A stretch of DNA of 64,000 nucleotides from positions 310,001 to 374,000 of the forward strand of contig NZ_BLRL01000003.1 in the NCBI RefSeq assembly GCF_015082335.1, read 5' to 3'. Origin of the DNA: Moritella sp. F3. GTDB taxonomy: Bacteria > Pseudomonadota > Gammaproteobacteria > Enterobacterales > Moritellaceae. A program made the translations under genes and the position numbers. This document shows, piece after piece, positions 17,273 through 26,111 of this stretch (position 1 is the stretch's first letter; each line of letters begins with the position of its first letter). Under the pieces are notes generated by a model, which saw only the letters and a list, made by a program, of their open reading frames with translations, had not been told where the DNA came from and ran no database searches.

Positions 17273-18487
17273 CTAGAAACCTTTATAGTAGGGATTAAGC
17301 ATGCATTTAATGCGTTTTAGCACGACAAGTGCGGTCACACGTCCCCAACTAAAGAGTACGCGTTGGTGTAAACGGAATATGGTATCGTATAGGTTACGAA
17401 TTAAGGATCCTTTTAGTACCAGTTTATTATTCATTAATGTACCCACTGCATTATCATGACCAACCGCCACAACCATACCGCCATCGTGGTAAATAAATGG
17501 CTGTAATGGTTTATTTTTTAACAGTCGATTAAATTGTTTTGCTAGGTGCGTTGCCGCTTGGTTCGCTGCTTGTGCACGGGGTGGTACAAAACTACCATCT
17601 GGTTGCGTGCATTGCGCGTTATCGCCGATCACAAAAATACTGTTATCCAAGCTAGATTGTAACGTCGACTTTACTATTAATTGGTTTAATCGATTTGTTT
17701 CTAAGCCATCGAGTTTCGTTAACCATTCCGCACACTTTATTCCCGCTGCCCATATTTGTAAATCGGCAGAAATAATCTCATTTTCGGATGTCACTAATTT
17801 ACCTGCATCGGCTCGTTGTACGCGGGTGTTAGTTAGAACGGTAATCCCCTGTTTTTCAAGAGCCGTTTTAACTTTGTTGGACATGCATTCTGGGCTACCA
17901 GGTAATACGCGTTCAGCGGCTTCAATTAAGGTTATTTTAAATTCAGATGCTTGTCTGTAGCGTTGTAATTTTCTGCTTACTTTGGCTAGCTCAGCAGCGA
18001 GCTCAACACCAGTTGCTCCAGCGCCGACAATTGATATATGACGGGTACCCGTCGCTTTAAGCTGCTGCTTAACGTGCTGCCAAGCTTTTTGTGCTTGCCC
18101 TGATGAATCTAAAAATAAGCAATGTTCGCTAACACCGGGTGTTTGAAAGTCGTTACTTACTGCACCTACCGCCATGACTAAATGATCGTATTGCAATGTT
18201 GTCTCGTTATTCATCGTACCGCGTAAGCTAATTGTTTTAGTGTCTCGGTTTAACCCTGTCATCGCATCTTGAATATGGGTATAACCATTGCATTCAGCGT
18301 GTTGGAAGTAGCTAACAGAATCGAGTTCAGCATCAAATGTACCTGCAGCTATCTCATGTAAGCGAGGCTTCCAAAAATGATGTGAAGATGGCTCTATTAG
18401 CATCACTTCGTGACGTTTATTTCGACCTAATCGGGTGACTAATTCAAGTCCAGCTGCGCCACCACCAACAACAACAATTCTTAACAT
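17273..18487 (-). CDS. ndh: Type II NADH dehydrogenase (NDH-2)
   Basis: A flavoprotein of 404 residues that passes electrons from NADH to quinone without pumping protons, attached to the inner membrane. The FAD-binding motif VVVGGGAAGLELV is at residues 5-17 and the NADH-binding motif IVGAGATGVELAAEL near residue 165. The C-terminal part includes the quinone-side AQAANQAATHLAKQF helix. The length is slightly shorter than E. coli Ndh (434). It is monocistronic; a 17-base dyad lies about 80 bases upstream. Confidence 0.88.
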   Translation of the reverse strand: MLRIVVVGGGAAGLELVTRLGRNKRHEVMLIEPSSHHFWKPRLHEIAAGTFDAELDSVSYFQHAECNGYTHIQDAMTGLNRDTKTISLRGTMNNETTLQYDHLVMAVGAVSNDFQTPGVSEHCLFLDSSGQAQKAWQHVKQQLKATGTRHISIVGAGATGVELAAELAKVSRKLQRYRQASEFKITLIEAAERVLPGSPECMSNKVKTALEKQGITVLTNTRVQRADAGKLVTSENEIISADLQIWAAGIKCAEWLTKLDGLETNRLNQLIVKSTLQSSLDNSIFVIGDNAQCTQPDGSFVPPRAQAANQAATHLAKQFNRLLKNKPLQPFIYHDGGMVVAVGHDNAVGTLMNNKLVLKGSLIRNLYDTIFRLHQRVLFSWGRVTALVVLKRIKCMLNPYYKGF

Positions 18488-18814
18488 AATGTGCTCTACT
18501 ATTTGGAATAACTTAATTTGATGGCAGCATTATAGCTGCATCTTAAATATTGATAATCCCTGGAAATAGTAAATTACTATTACTCAGCTGTAACAGTATT
18601 CGTGACAATGACATCTATACTTGACGAAGAGAGGGACGGTGTTTGATGGTGCTTTATAATATTTTATGAATTATATTAGTCGGTTAAATTAATTGTATTC
18701 GTAAGTTAAATAGTCTTGTTCAATGTTGAAAAACGCTATATATTGCCGCCATTAAACGTGATAATTAGTTGCCTAGAGCACATAAAATAGTAATAACAAA
18801 GAATCGGAGTAAAA
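18488..18814. other. Divergent intergenic region between ndh and the YqhA-family gene
   Basis: It holds an exact dyad AATAGTAA-A-TTACTATT at 18565-18581, about 80 bases upstream of ndh, a possible operator. The remainder is AT rich with several TATAAT-like boxes, and a CGGAG ribosome site serves the plus-strand gene. No ORF is credible. Confidence 0.4.
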
Positions 18815-19348
18815 ATGAAAAACCACAGTATTAAAAGAATGAAGGATGTATTCTTTATTTTCAGATTTGTAAGCTGGATAGCCATTATCTGTTCATTATT
18901 AGGTTCTTTGTTATTGTTTGTCGTGGGTGCAATCAAAACGTATTATGCCTTTACCGCTGTTGCATTTGGCTATATTCCTGACGAGACATTAGCGCATCTT
19001 GATTCTGCTGATATAGCCACCGCCTATTTGATTAAAGGCTTAGATACCTTTTTGATTGCGCTGGTTTTATTCATTTTCGCCCATGGTGTGTTTACGTTAT
19101 TCATTACTGATAGAAAGTTGGAAAATATTCCTACAGTATTAAGTTGGATTAAAACACCTGATATTGGTCACCTGAAGAATATTTTGGGTGAAGTGATTGT
19201 GATTATTTTGTTTGTTAAGTTTTTGGAGATGATCTTAATCAACTTGAATAACTTAAGCTGGGAGATCTTGATTTTGCCGATTTCTATTTTGCTTTTAGCA
19301 TTGGCGTTAAAATTCTTGGATTTGAACGATAAGAAGGGTGGTCATTAA
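18815..19348 (+). CDS. UPF0114 (YqhA) family inner-membrane protein
   Basis: A 177-residue protein with about four membrane segments (near residues 15-40, 65-90, 125-145 and 150-168). The spacing and the motif YLIKGLDTFLIALVLFIFAHG match the YqhA/UPF0114 family, whose role is not established. The CGGAG ribosome site is 7 bases before the ATG. It is followed by a strong terminator. Confidence 0.82.
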   Translation: MKNHSIKRMKDVFFIFRFVSWIAIICSLLGSLLLFVVGAIKTYYAFTAVAFGYIPDETLAHLDSADIATAYLIKGLDTFLIALVLFIFAHGVFTLFITDRKLENIPTVLSWIKTPDIGHLKNILGEVIVIILFVKFLEMILINLNNLSWEILILPISILLLALALKFLDLNDKKGGH

Positions 19349-19386
19349 GACGAGTTGAACCTGCTGTAGTTACAACCCCACACTGC

Positions 19387-19419
19387 AACGCTGTTTTAGT
19401 TATCTAAAACAGCGTTTTT
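19387..19419 (+). terminator. Rho-independent terminator
   Basis: A 13-base stem (AACGCTGTTTTAG with its complement), loop TTAT and run of T follow the YqhA-family gene. Confidence 0.9.
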
Positions 19420-19458
19420 GCTTTATAGCCTATTTAGAATTGAAATCGGAGTAAAATA

Positions 19459-19665
19459 GTGGATTTAGGATACTGGATAAACTTTATTATGGTATTTGCC
19501 TTAGGCGTCATTCTGGTGCAAATATCTCACGGAAAAATACTCAACTCGAAAAGGATGAGTGTTAATTTCAGTCTTGGTTTTTTGAAATTAATCAGGTATA
19601 TAGGGTTATTTGTAATCGTTTATAGTTGTTACGCTGTCATGATTGATGTTGTGATTGGCTATTAA
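19459..19665 (+). CDS. Small membrane protein of unknown function
   Basis: A 68-residue ORF starting with GTG behind a well-placed CGGAG. Two hydrophobic segments (about residues 5-22 and 45-65) flank a basic stretch GKILNSKRMS. No family recognised. The ribosome site, the position after a terminator and the membrane-protein composition support a real gene. Confidence 0.55.
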   Translation: MDLGYWINFIMVFALGVILVQISHGKILNSKRMSVNFSLGFLKLIRYIGLFVIVYSCYAVMIDVVIGY

Positions 19666-19721
19666 CGTTAAACTATAGCTGTCGTTATAAATGCCGAATC
19701 GTAATTATCAAAGGAGTGATA

Positions 19722-20134
19722 ATGAATATTTTTATACCATTTATTGGAATGATAACTCTTACCCTCGCGGTATGGATTGTGATGTATGCGAAAAGACTTG
19801 TTTGGATTAGCAAGCATGATATTGATCCAAATAGTATCGCCACACCTGAAACACTGTCTGCGACAATACCCGATCAAGTAAACCACGCATCAAATAATTT
19901 TAAAAACTTATTCGAATTACCTGTCCTATTTTATGCGCTATGTTTATATCTAATAGCACAGGAGAAGTTGACGATATCTATATTTACCTTGCATATGCAT
20001 TCTTTGTATTTCGCAGTCTTCACAGTGTCGTTCAGTGCTCTATTAATCATATTCCAGCGCGATTTTCATTGTATATACTTTCATCTTTAGCTTTGTGGGC
20101 AATGCTCGTTCGCTGTGTAATTACAGTTGTATAG
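19722..20134 (+). pseudogene. MAPEG-family membrane protein, frameshifted
   Basis: The ATG at 19722 follows AAGGAG with good spacing. The first frame carries the MAPEG pattern (membrane helix, then NNFKNLFELPVLFYALCLYL) up to about 19960. The downstream part of the family pattern (VDDIYIYLAYAFFVFRSLHS) is in another frame until the stop at 20134. One base missing in an A-run near 19963-19967 would explain it: AQE-K-VDD would read through if one A were restored. MAPEG proteins are small membrane proteins with glutathione-linked or unknown roles. Either a recent mutation or a sequencing error. Confidence 0.75.
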
Positions 20135-20277
20135 CTAAAATATACTGACTTATCGTTTACCTATAAGCATTGAGTTGGTAGGGTGATAGTTAATCACATA
20201 GTTAATTTACTATTTTTGAAACTGATTCGTGTGGCATATTCAAATATGCATAGCTGTTATTTAAAATGGAGGTTTTA

Positions 20278-21078
20278 GTGCAAGGGTTAATCGCGCAATA
20301 TACAGATGCTAATGAAGATAGCCGTCTTACTCGGCAGTTCATTGCGCAAATGGAATTTGATACCACGATGGATGTATTGAAATCGTATCTTATTCCTAAA
20401 GTAAAAGTCATTGAACTTGGCGCAGGTACGGGTCGTTACTCTCTTAACTTCGCTAAAATGGGTTGTGAGACAACGGCTGTTGAATTGGTTCCTGATCAAG
20501 TTAAGATTCTACAGCGCAAAGCCAAAGAGCAAGGTTTAACACTTTCAATTTATGAAGGTAACGCTTGTTCTGTCCCCTTTATTGAAAGTAACTCTCATGA
20601 TCTTTGCGTTATTCTTGGACCGCTCTATCACTTGCAGACTCAAGAGCTGCGTAACCAAGCTATCGCTGAGGCTTACCGAATTCTTAAGCCGAATGGGGTG
20701 TTAGCAATCGCTTATATCTCGCGCTATTTCGTTGCCGGCATGTTTGCTCAACAATATCCGGAATTGGTGACACCTGAGGTGCTATCCTCGCTTCTAGAGT
20801 CAGGCTTGGTGCCAACGGCATTAGCTGATAGCTTTTTTAATGTGGGCTACTTTGCAACCCCAACTGAAGTGGAAAGACTTATTACTGCTGGTGGTTTTTC
20901 TAAACTAAGGCATGTGGCGACAGATGGTTTTAATCGCTATATCTCGTCAGGGGTTAATAATTTTACGACCGAGCAGTATCAAACATGGTTGAACTATCAC
21001 CTAAAAACATGTGATGAACCGTCTCTATTAGGATCAAGTAATCATGGTTTATTACTCGCAAGAAAAATCAACGAGTAG
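20278..21078 (+). CDS. Class I SAM-dependent methyltransferase
   Basis: About 266 residues. The SAM-binding motif I is VIELGAGTGRYSLNFA near residues 45-60, followed by an acidic residue in TAVELVP and the motif IV-like LCVILGPLYHL. The substrate is unknown; the closest general type is the small-molecule methyltransferase group. The GTG at 20278 was chosen because GGAGG lies 5 bases before it; the ATG at 20266 has no ribosome site. A GNAT gene follows after 9 bases, so the two probably share a transcript. Confidence 0.82.
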   Translation: MQGLIAQYTDANEDSRLTRQFIAQMEFDTTMDVLKSYLIPKVKVIELGAGTGRYSLNFAKMGCETTAVELVPDQVKILQRKAKEQGLTLSIYEGNACSVPFIESNSHDLCVILGPLYHLQTQELRNQAIAEAYRILKPNGVLAIAYISRYFVAGMFAQQYPELVTPEVLSSLLESGLVPTALADSFFNVGYFATPTEVERLITAGGFSKLRHVATDGFNRYISSGVNNFTTEQYQTWLNYHLKTCDEPSLLGSSNHGLLLARKINE

Positions 21079-21087
21079 AGGATAAAT

Positions 21088-21573
21088 ATGGATATTAAAT
21101 ACAGAACCTTAATACCCGAGGATCGCTTGCAGTATCGTCACGTACGTTTAGAGAGCCTCAAGTTACATCCTGAATGTTTTGGTGCTAAATACCTAGAGCA
21201 AATTAATATCCAGACGCTGTATTTTGAAAGGCTGATCCATGATGGTTACGAAGGTAACGTCATGCTTGGTGCATTTCATAGTCATAAGTTAGTTGGTTTG
21301 TGCGGTGTTACTGAGGTGTCGAGAGACGTAGCTGAAATTATCCAAATGTATGTTGAATCTGGTTATCGGGGTCAAAGTATTGGTGTGAATTTACTTTCAC
21401 TAGCCAAGCAATATGCCTCGACAGAGCTTAACGTTGCTACGCTTAAGCTTGCTGTTTATCCAGAAAATCAAAGTGCGATCAGATCTTATGAGAAGTCTGG
21501 TTTTAAAATGCAGGAGTCGGCAGCAGATTTAACTGACGGTGAGCTTTGCATGGTGTTCGAGATTGGGCGTTAA
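21088..21573 (+). CDS. GNAT-family N-acetyltransferase
   Basis: A 161-residue GNAT protein. The acetyl-CoA binding core is EIIQMYVESGYRGQSIGVNLL (motif A, with the R-G-Q-x-x-G pattern), followed by LAVYPENQSAIRSYEKSGF (motif B). The substrate cannot be told. It lies 9 bases behind the methyltransferase gene and has a GAGGAT site. Confidence 0.85.
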   Translation: MDIKYRTLIPEDRLQYRHVRLESLKLHPECFGAKYLEQINIQTLYFERLIHDGYEGNVMLGAFHSHKLVGLCGVTEVSRDVAEIIQMYVESGYRGQSIGVNLLSLAKQYASTELNVATLKLAVYPENQSAIRSYEKSGFKMQESAADLTDGELCMVFEIGR

Positions 21574-21591
21574 AGGCAAAGGAGTTACAAC

Positions 21592-21707
21592 ATGACTGAA
21601 TATTGGAATCCGATGGTGCCAGTATTAATGGTCAGTGATTTTAACGTGTAATTCGACTTTATAGCCGTTTACTTGGGTTTTCAGTGCGGATCCAACGTAC
21701 AGAATAA
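21592..21707 (+). pseudogene. Remnant of a VOC/glyoxalase-superfamily gene
   Basis: A perfect AAAGGAG site precedes ATG at 21592. The frame begins MTEYWNPMVPVLMVSDF, the usual opening of a bleomycin-resistance/glyoxalase (VOC) protein, but stops after 19 codons. Another frame continues with LYSRLLGFSVRIQRTE, the next block of the same family, and then stops at 21707. The remaining 70-80 codons of the domain are absent. So this is a frameshifted, 3'-deleted relic. Confidence 0.7.
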
Positions 21708-21764
21708 CTTAACAATGTGTCTTTTATGAAATATTATGGTTTTCTATCAACGGAGAACTTAATT

Positions 21765-22391
21765 GTGAATGACATATTAGCATTTAGTTTAATTGCACTA
21801 CTTCTAGTTATATCGCCAGGACCAAATGGGGTATTGATTTTAAAAACGGCATCAGCACAAGGAAAGCACGCTTCAATCCTTAATATTTGGGGATTAACTG
21901 TGGCGACGTTCTTCCATGGCGCACTGTCCATTTTTGGTTTTTCAGCCTTGTTGATGCAATCTGCCGATCTATATTTCATCGTGAAAATATTGGGTGCAGG
22001 GTATTTATTCTATATTGGCGTTAAAGCAATTATTAGCTCTTATAAAACCAGCAATAATAACAACGAAACGAAAAACATAACGAAGACTGAAAGAAAGGGT
22101 CTTAGTTATTTTAATGAAGGATTTATAACGCAAATATTAAATCCAAAGGTATCTATGTTTTATTTAGCAGCCTTTCCTCAATTTATATCACCTGATAACT
22201 TCTCATATTTGAATGCATTTTCTTTAGTTTCAATTCATGCAAGCATCATATTCGTATGGTTCATTGGTGTTACTTTCGCAATAGACAGAATAAAGTCATC
22301 AGCCAAAAACTCTAAAATTGGTAATTGGGTTCAAAGGTTATCTGGCTCGGCGATGATATATTTCAGCTCTCTGATTTTGACGCAAAAATAA
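21765..22391 (+). CDS. LysE/RhtB-family amino acid exporter
   Basis: A 208-residue membrane protein with about six hydrophobic segments and the family motif SPGPNGVLILKTA near residues 17-29. Members export amino acids such as homoserine, threonine or lysine; the substrate is unknown. The GTG at 21765 follows GGAG and gives the usual family length and N-terminus (MNDILAFSLIALLLVISPGP); the frame from 21717 adds 16 residues without support. The loop with KTSNNNNETKN is unusually polar and Asn rich. Confidence 0.85.
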   Translation: MNDILAFSLIALLLVISPGPNGVLILKTASAQGKHASILNIWGLTVATFFHGALSIFGFSALLMQSADLYFIVKILGAGYLFYIGVKAIISSYKTSNNNNETKNITKTERKGLSYFNEGFITQILNPKVSMFYLAAFPQFISPDNFSYLNAFSLVSIHASIIFVWFIGVTFAIDRIKSSAKNSKIGNWVQRLSGSAMIYFSSLILTQK

Positions 22392-22428
22392 AGAGTTTGG
22401 TGCATTTTACAACAGGGAGGTAAGTATT

Positions 22429-22803
22429 ATGACTAAAAGCACAATCCAGTATTGGAATACATTAACCTTGGCGAATAAAAGCCAATGGGAAGTCATTGCG
22501 GACACTAATGGCGAACTTGAACAACTGACATTATCTATGGATGATGCTACTGGTGATTATACTCGGTTAACTCGTTTTAAAGCGGGCGCAGATACGTCAG
22601 CGTTTGGTAGTAAGTATCATGATTATCCAGAAGAGATCTTCATTATCTCAGGGCGCCTTTTCGATGTGGCATTTGGTGTGTTGTTAGAAGCGGGTGATTT
22701 CGCCAGCCGTCCTCCGGGAGAAGTTCATGGGCCGTTTATTTGTGAGCAAGAATGTTTGGTTCTAGAAATATCCTTTCCAAGTCAATCAATTGTTTCAGAA
22801 TGA
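22429..22803 (+). CDS. Cupin-domain protein (ChrR-like)
   Basis: A 124-residue single-domain cupin. The first metal-binding motif is seen as GSKYHDYPEEIFIISGRLFD and the second as AGDFASRPPGEVHGPFICE, with His and Glu ligands in the expected places. ChrR-type cupins bind zinc or other metals; the role here is unknown. An AGGGAGG ribosome site precedes the ATG. Confidence 0.75.
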   Translation: MTKSTIQYWNTLTLANKSQWEVIADTNGELEQLTLSMDDATGDYTRLTRFKAGADTSAFGSKYHDYPEEIFIISGRLFDVAFGVLLEAGDFASRPPGEVHGPFICEQECLVLEISFPSQSIVSE

Positions 22804-22884
22804 TTCATAGTAAGGTATTGTTAATATAATCAATAGGCTGGCTGATTATGTTAGTGATTAATTTATTTGTTTCAAGGAGAGAAC

Positions 22885-23520
22885 ATGCACATTCCAAGGA
22901 CGTTTAAGCAAACAGATAGCGATACATTAAAAGACCTTATTGTTAAATATCCATTAGCGACGCTAATCAGTTATTCGGATGCTGGCTTAGAGGCTAACCA
23001 TATTCCTTTTATATTCGACAACTCTCAAGGTGTTGATGTACTGCAAGGTCACGTAGCTAAAGCCAATGCTGTATGGAAAACGTTAAACGATAACGCGGAC
23101 GTGTTGCTTGTTTTCAGTGGGCCAAATGGCTATATCTCCCCAAAGCATTATCCAACGAAGCAAAAAACGGGTAGGGCTGTGCCGACATGGAATTATATAG
23201 CTGTTCATGTAAAAGGCTCGATGCAGTGTATTCATGATGATACCTGGATCTTAAACCACATAACCAAGCTTAGTGACCAGCATGAAGCGGGCCAACCGAA
23301 CCCTTGGTCAATCAATGATGCGCCCCCTGAATATATTCAAAGAATGTTACCTGCTATTGTTGGCTTGGAACTTGAAATTGTATCAATAACGGGTCAATGG
23401 AAAGTAAGTCAAAATCAACCGCATGAAAATCAAGTCGGAGTTGTTTCTGGGCTGGTGGATCAGGGTAGTTTTGAATCGTTAGAAATGGCTGATTTAGTGA
23501 ATCAGTATATTAAAGATTAA
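22885..23520 (+). CDS. FMN-binding negative transcriptional regulator, PaiB family
   Basis: A 211-residue protein of the PaiB/FMN-binding split-barrel family: it starts MHIPRTF and contains the typical block HVAKANAVWKT, then YISPKHYPTKQKTGRAVPTWNY. In Bacillus, PaiB affects sporulation and protease genes, but most members are flavin-binding proteins of unknown function. The ATG at 22885 is used because AAGGAG lies just before it; the upstream TTG frame has no support. Confidence 0.85.
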   Translation: MHIPRTFKQTDSDTLKDLIVKYPLATLISYSDAGLEANHIPFIFDNSQGVDVLQGHVAKANAVWKTLNDNADVLLVFSGPNGYISPKHYPTKQKTGRAVPTWNYIAVHVKGSMQCIHDDTWILNHITKLSDQHEAGQPNPWSINDAPPEYIQRMLPAIVGLELEIVSITGQWKVSQNQPHENQVGVVSGLVDQGSFESLEMADLVNQYIKD

Positions 23521-23560
23521 TAATGTAATTGAACATTTAGTTGTAACGGAGTCACGTGGC

Positions 23561-24061
23561 ATGGAAGAAATTAAAGTAAGACACACTGAGCCTGAAGATG
23601 GCTTAGCTATTCGAGATATTTACGCCTGTAAAAATGCTTACAGTGGCACGCTGCAATTACCGAATCCATCGGTGAAGGGGTGGTCGGAACGTATGGCCAA
23701 TGTACCTGCTAATGTCTATTCCTTTGTCGCCGAGATCAATGGTGAAATTGTTGGTAATATTGGCTTTGAAGTATGCAGTAATATGCGTCGACGTCATGTT
23801 GGCTCATTTGGTATGGGAGTTAAAGATCATTGCCAAGGTAAAGGTGTAGGTAGTGCCTTACTGGGTAATATTATTGATTTAGCAGATAACTGGCTTAACA
23901 TCATGCGTATTGAATTAACGGTTTATACCGATAATCATTCTGCAATTGCATTGTATGAAAAATTTGGTTTCGTCATTGAAGGTGAGTCTAAAGCGTTTGC
24001 GTTTAGAGATGGTCAATACGTGAATGTTTATCATATGGCGCGATTTAACACGCTGGCGTGA
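23561..24061 (+). CDS. GNAT N-acetyltransferase, YhhY/AaaT type
   Basis: A 166-residue GNAT enzyme strongly resembling E. coli YhhY (AaaT), an L-amino acid N-acyltransferase. Shared features are TLQLPNPS near residue 31, the acetyl-CoA motif GVKDHCQGKGVGSAL, the block IMRIELTVYTDNHSAIALYEKFGF and the C-terminal FRDGQYVNVYHMAR. The substrate range is inferred from E. coli. The ribosome site is CGGAG. Confidence 0.85.
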   Translation: MEEIKVRHTEPEDGLAIRDIYACKNAYSGTLQLPNPSVKGWSERMANVPANVYSFVAEINGEIVGNIGFEVCSNMRRRHVGSFGMGVKDHCQGKGVGSALLGNIIDLADNWLNIMRIELTVYTDNHSAIALYEKFGFVIEGESKAFAFRDGQYVNVYHMARFNTLA

Positions 24062-24115
24062 GTCAATCACAGTCCGGCGACTAAATGAACACGGGTGCGT
24101 AGTAAAGGGATTAAT

Positions 24116-24664
24116 ATGCGGTGGCTAATTAGCTTTTCGTCATGGAAGAAAGTAGGCGTATTACTCGGTTTTAATTTTACTATTCAAGCCATTATTTTAT
24201 TTATAATTTACCCTGCAATATCTCCCTCGACAAGCCCTCTTGATATACAAGTAGCGCTGACACCTGCATCCGTAGATACTTTTTTAGCAAGTATCGGTGA
24301 AAGTGGGAGGAGGCTTTATTATATCAATGAAAGTATTGTTGATATGCTGTTCCTACTTGTCTATGCCTGCACATATGTTTTGTTACTTATTGAGCTGTTT
24401 AAATCGACTGGTTTGGCTGCTTCACGCTTAGTGTATTTGGCGTTACTACCGTTTACGATAGCATTGGCAGACATGATCGAGAATTTTCATATATTAATCA
24501 GCCTTGATTTATATCCGATACAAAGTGAAGCTGTTATCCATATCTTGTTTTTAGCTAATATGGCTAAGCATGGTTTAACGGTAATATCGTTAGTTGTGGT
24601 GTTGGTACTTATTCTTCGGGTATTAGCGCTAAAATGTCAATTTAGAGGTGTGCATAATGGCTAA
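24116..24664 (+). CDS. Membrane protein of unknown function, four predicted helices
   Basis: A 182-residue protein beginning at an ATG behind AAAGGGA. Hydrophobic segments lie near residues 11-33, 75-97, 104-122 and 145-170. A polar loop (TSPLDIQVALTPASVDTFLASI) follows the first helix and could be outside the cell. I do not recognise the family. It overlaps the HAD gene by 8 bases, suggesting coupled translation. Confidence 0.65.
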   Translation: MRWLISFSSWKKVGVLLGFNFTIQAIILFIIYPAISPSTSPLDIQVALTPASVDTFLASIGESGRRLYYINESIVDMLFLLVYACTYVLLLIELFKSTGLAASRLVYLALLPFTIALADMIENFHILISLDLYPIQSEAVIHILFLANMAKHGLTVISLVVVLVLILRVLALKCQFRGVHNG

Positions 24665-25136
24665 GATTTTCCTGTTTGACTGGGGTGGAACCTTGATGGT
24701 TAATCCTCCTCATATGCAAGGCAAGATGTGTAACTGGGAACATGTTGAAGCGATAAGTGGTGCTCACGATACGCTAGTGACGCTATCGAAAAATGGTTGT
24801 AAGCTTTATGTGGCAACGGGTGCTGCAGATTCGAGTGAAGCAGATATTAAAGCTGCATTTGAACGCGTTGGTCTAGATGGATATATATCGGACTTCTTTT
24901 GCCAATCTAACCTTGGTATAGGTAAAGGGACTGCTGCTTATTATAAAGCAATAATAGAAGTACTTGGTGTCGATGCAAATGAAGTGACTATGGTCGGTGA
25001 TATATTACATCGCGATATCGAACCTGCTATTGAGGCTGGTTTAAATGCGATCTGGTATACACCTGATATTTCAGTGGCAGAAATGAATGGTGATTATCAA
25101 CAGATCATACACCTCAGTGAATTATGTGAACTCTAA
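24657..25136 (+). CDS. HAD-superfamily hydrolase
   Basis: A 159-residue HAD phosphatase-like protein. Motif I is FLFDWGGTLM, where the second aspartate of the usual DxD is replaced by Gly (DWGGT). Motif II is VATGAAD, motif III includes the Lys in GIGKGTAAYYKAII, and motif IV is MVGDILHRDIEPAIEAG. The DWGGT variant is seen in several small HAD proteins. The substrate is unknown. The ATG at 24657 follows GAGG with 8 bases between and overlaps the upstream gene's end. Confidence 0.8.
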   Translation: MAKIFLFDWGGTLMVNPPHMQGKMCNWEHVEAISGAHDTLVTLSKNGCKLYVATGAADSSEADIKAAFERVGLDGYISDFFCQSNLGIGKGTAAYYKAIIEVLGVDANEVTMVGDILHRDIEPAIEAGLNAIWYTPDISVAEMNGDYQQIIHLSELCEL

Positions 25137-25171
25137 ATTTTAGGGCATAACGTTTTTGAAAGGATATTTAT

Positions 25172-25420
25172 ATGCTAGCACTGAGACCTAATTGTGAATG
25201 TTGCGATAAAGATTTACCGCCATCTTCATTGGATGCGCTGATTTGTACTTTTGAGTGTACGTTTTGTTTATATTGTGCAGATACAATATTAAATTATGTT
25301 TGCCCTAATTGTGCCGGTAATTTGGTCACTCGGCCGATTCGTCCTGTTGATGCATTAAGGGACAATCCAGCGTCGACAACTCGCATATTAAAACCTGCAG
25401 GCTGTATCGATTCTAAATGA
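25172..25420 (+). CDS. DUF1272 small cysteine-rich protein
   Basis: An 82-residue protein with a compact set of Cys pairs: CECC near residue 9, ICTFECTFCLYCAD around 28-41 and CPNC near 49, followed by RPIRP. This pattern is the DUF1272 domain, probably a zinc-binding fold; the function is unknown. An AAAGGAT ribosome site precedes the ATG, and a strong terminator follows. Confidence 0.85.
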   Translation: MLALRPNCECCDKDLPPSSLDALICTFECTFCLYCADTILNYVCPNCAGNLVTRPIRPVDALRDNPASTTRILKPAGCIDSK

Positions 25421-25423
25421 TAG

Positions 25424-25458
25424 TAAGGGATGCCATCAATAATACATGGCATCCCTTA
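25424..25458. terminator. Bidirectional terminator between DUF1272 gene and ppiB
   Basis: TAAGGGATGCCAT pairs perfectly with ATGGCATCCCTTA around a 9-base loop between convergent genes. T-runs are short on both sides. Confidence 0.7.
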
Positions 25459-25477
25459 TGATTATTTACAACGGCAA

Positions 25478-25969
25478 TTACTTTATCGTCACTTTCTTAA
25501 TAACAATAGCTTCGCTCGGTACGTCTTCATGGCCTTTCACTGTGGTCGTTCTAGAAAAGGCGATCATGTTCACCACATCCATCCCAGCTGTCACTTTACC
25601 AAAAGCGGTGTAACCCCAACCTGCATTTGTAGTGGTAGTATGGTCCAAAAAGTCATTATCATCTAAGTTAATGAAGAATTGAGCCGTTGCTGAATGTGGA
25701 GAGTCAGTACGTGCCATCGCAATGCTACCGATCACATTTTTAAGACCACGGTTTGCCTCGTTAGCAATCGCTGGTCGCGTTGATTTTTCTTGCATTTTTT
25801 CAGTGAAACCACCACCTTGGATCATGAAGTCTTTAATTACGCGATGGAAAATAGTGCCTTCATAAAAGCCTTCTTTACAATAGCGGATAAAGTTTTTCGA
25901 CGTAACAGGCGCTTTCTCCATATTGAGTTCAATTTCAATGTCACCTAAGTTTGTGGTAAAAATAATCAT
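25478..25969 (-). CDS. ppiB: Peptidyl-prolyl cis-trans isomerase B (cyclophilin)
   Basis: A 163-residue cytoplasmic cyclophilin, the same length as E. coli PpiB (164). The catalytic and cyclosporin-site blocks are visible as IFHRVIKDFMIQGG, ARTDSPHSATAQFFINL and the late GYTAFGKVTAGMDVV. The ATG at 25969 gives the expected MIIFTTNLGDIEIEL start; an upstream in-frame extension to 26071 is not supported. Confidence 0.95.
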   Translation of the reverse strand: MIIFTTNLGDIEIELNMEKAPVTSKNFIRYCKEGFYEGTIFHRVIKDFMIQGGGFTEKMQEKSTRPAIANEANRGLKNVIGSIAMARTDSPHSATAQFFINLDDNDFLDHTTTTNAGWGYTAFGKVTAGMDVVNMIAFSRTTTVKGHEDVPSEAIVIKKVTIK

Positions 25970-26111
25970 TTTGTTGCACCATCGTTGTATTAGAGTCGGT
26001 ATTAACATCGTTACGAATATAGTTATTCGTAACGGTATACGTTTAATGGCTGCAGTATACGGTGTTTTCAAGATAATGAGCTATAAACTGTAGTTTGATA
26101 AGGATGTTATT

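Noticed and set aside
19940-20134. Separate 64-codon ORF
   Set aside because: It is the downstream half of the frameshifted MAPEG gene, not an independent gene.
20266-25420. Possible integron cassette array (small unrelated genes on one strand)
   Set aside because: The spacers show no attC-like core or inverse-core sites and no integrase gene is near.
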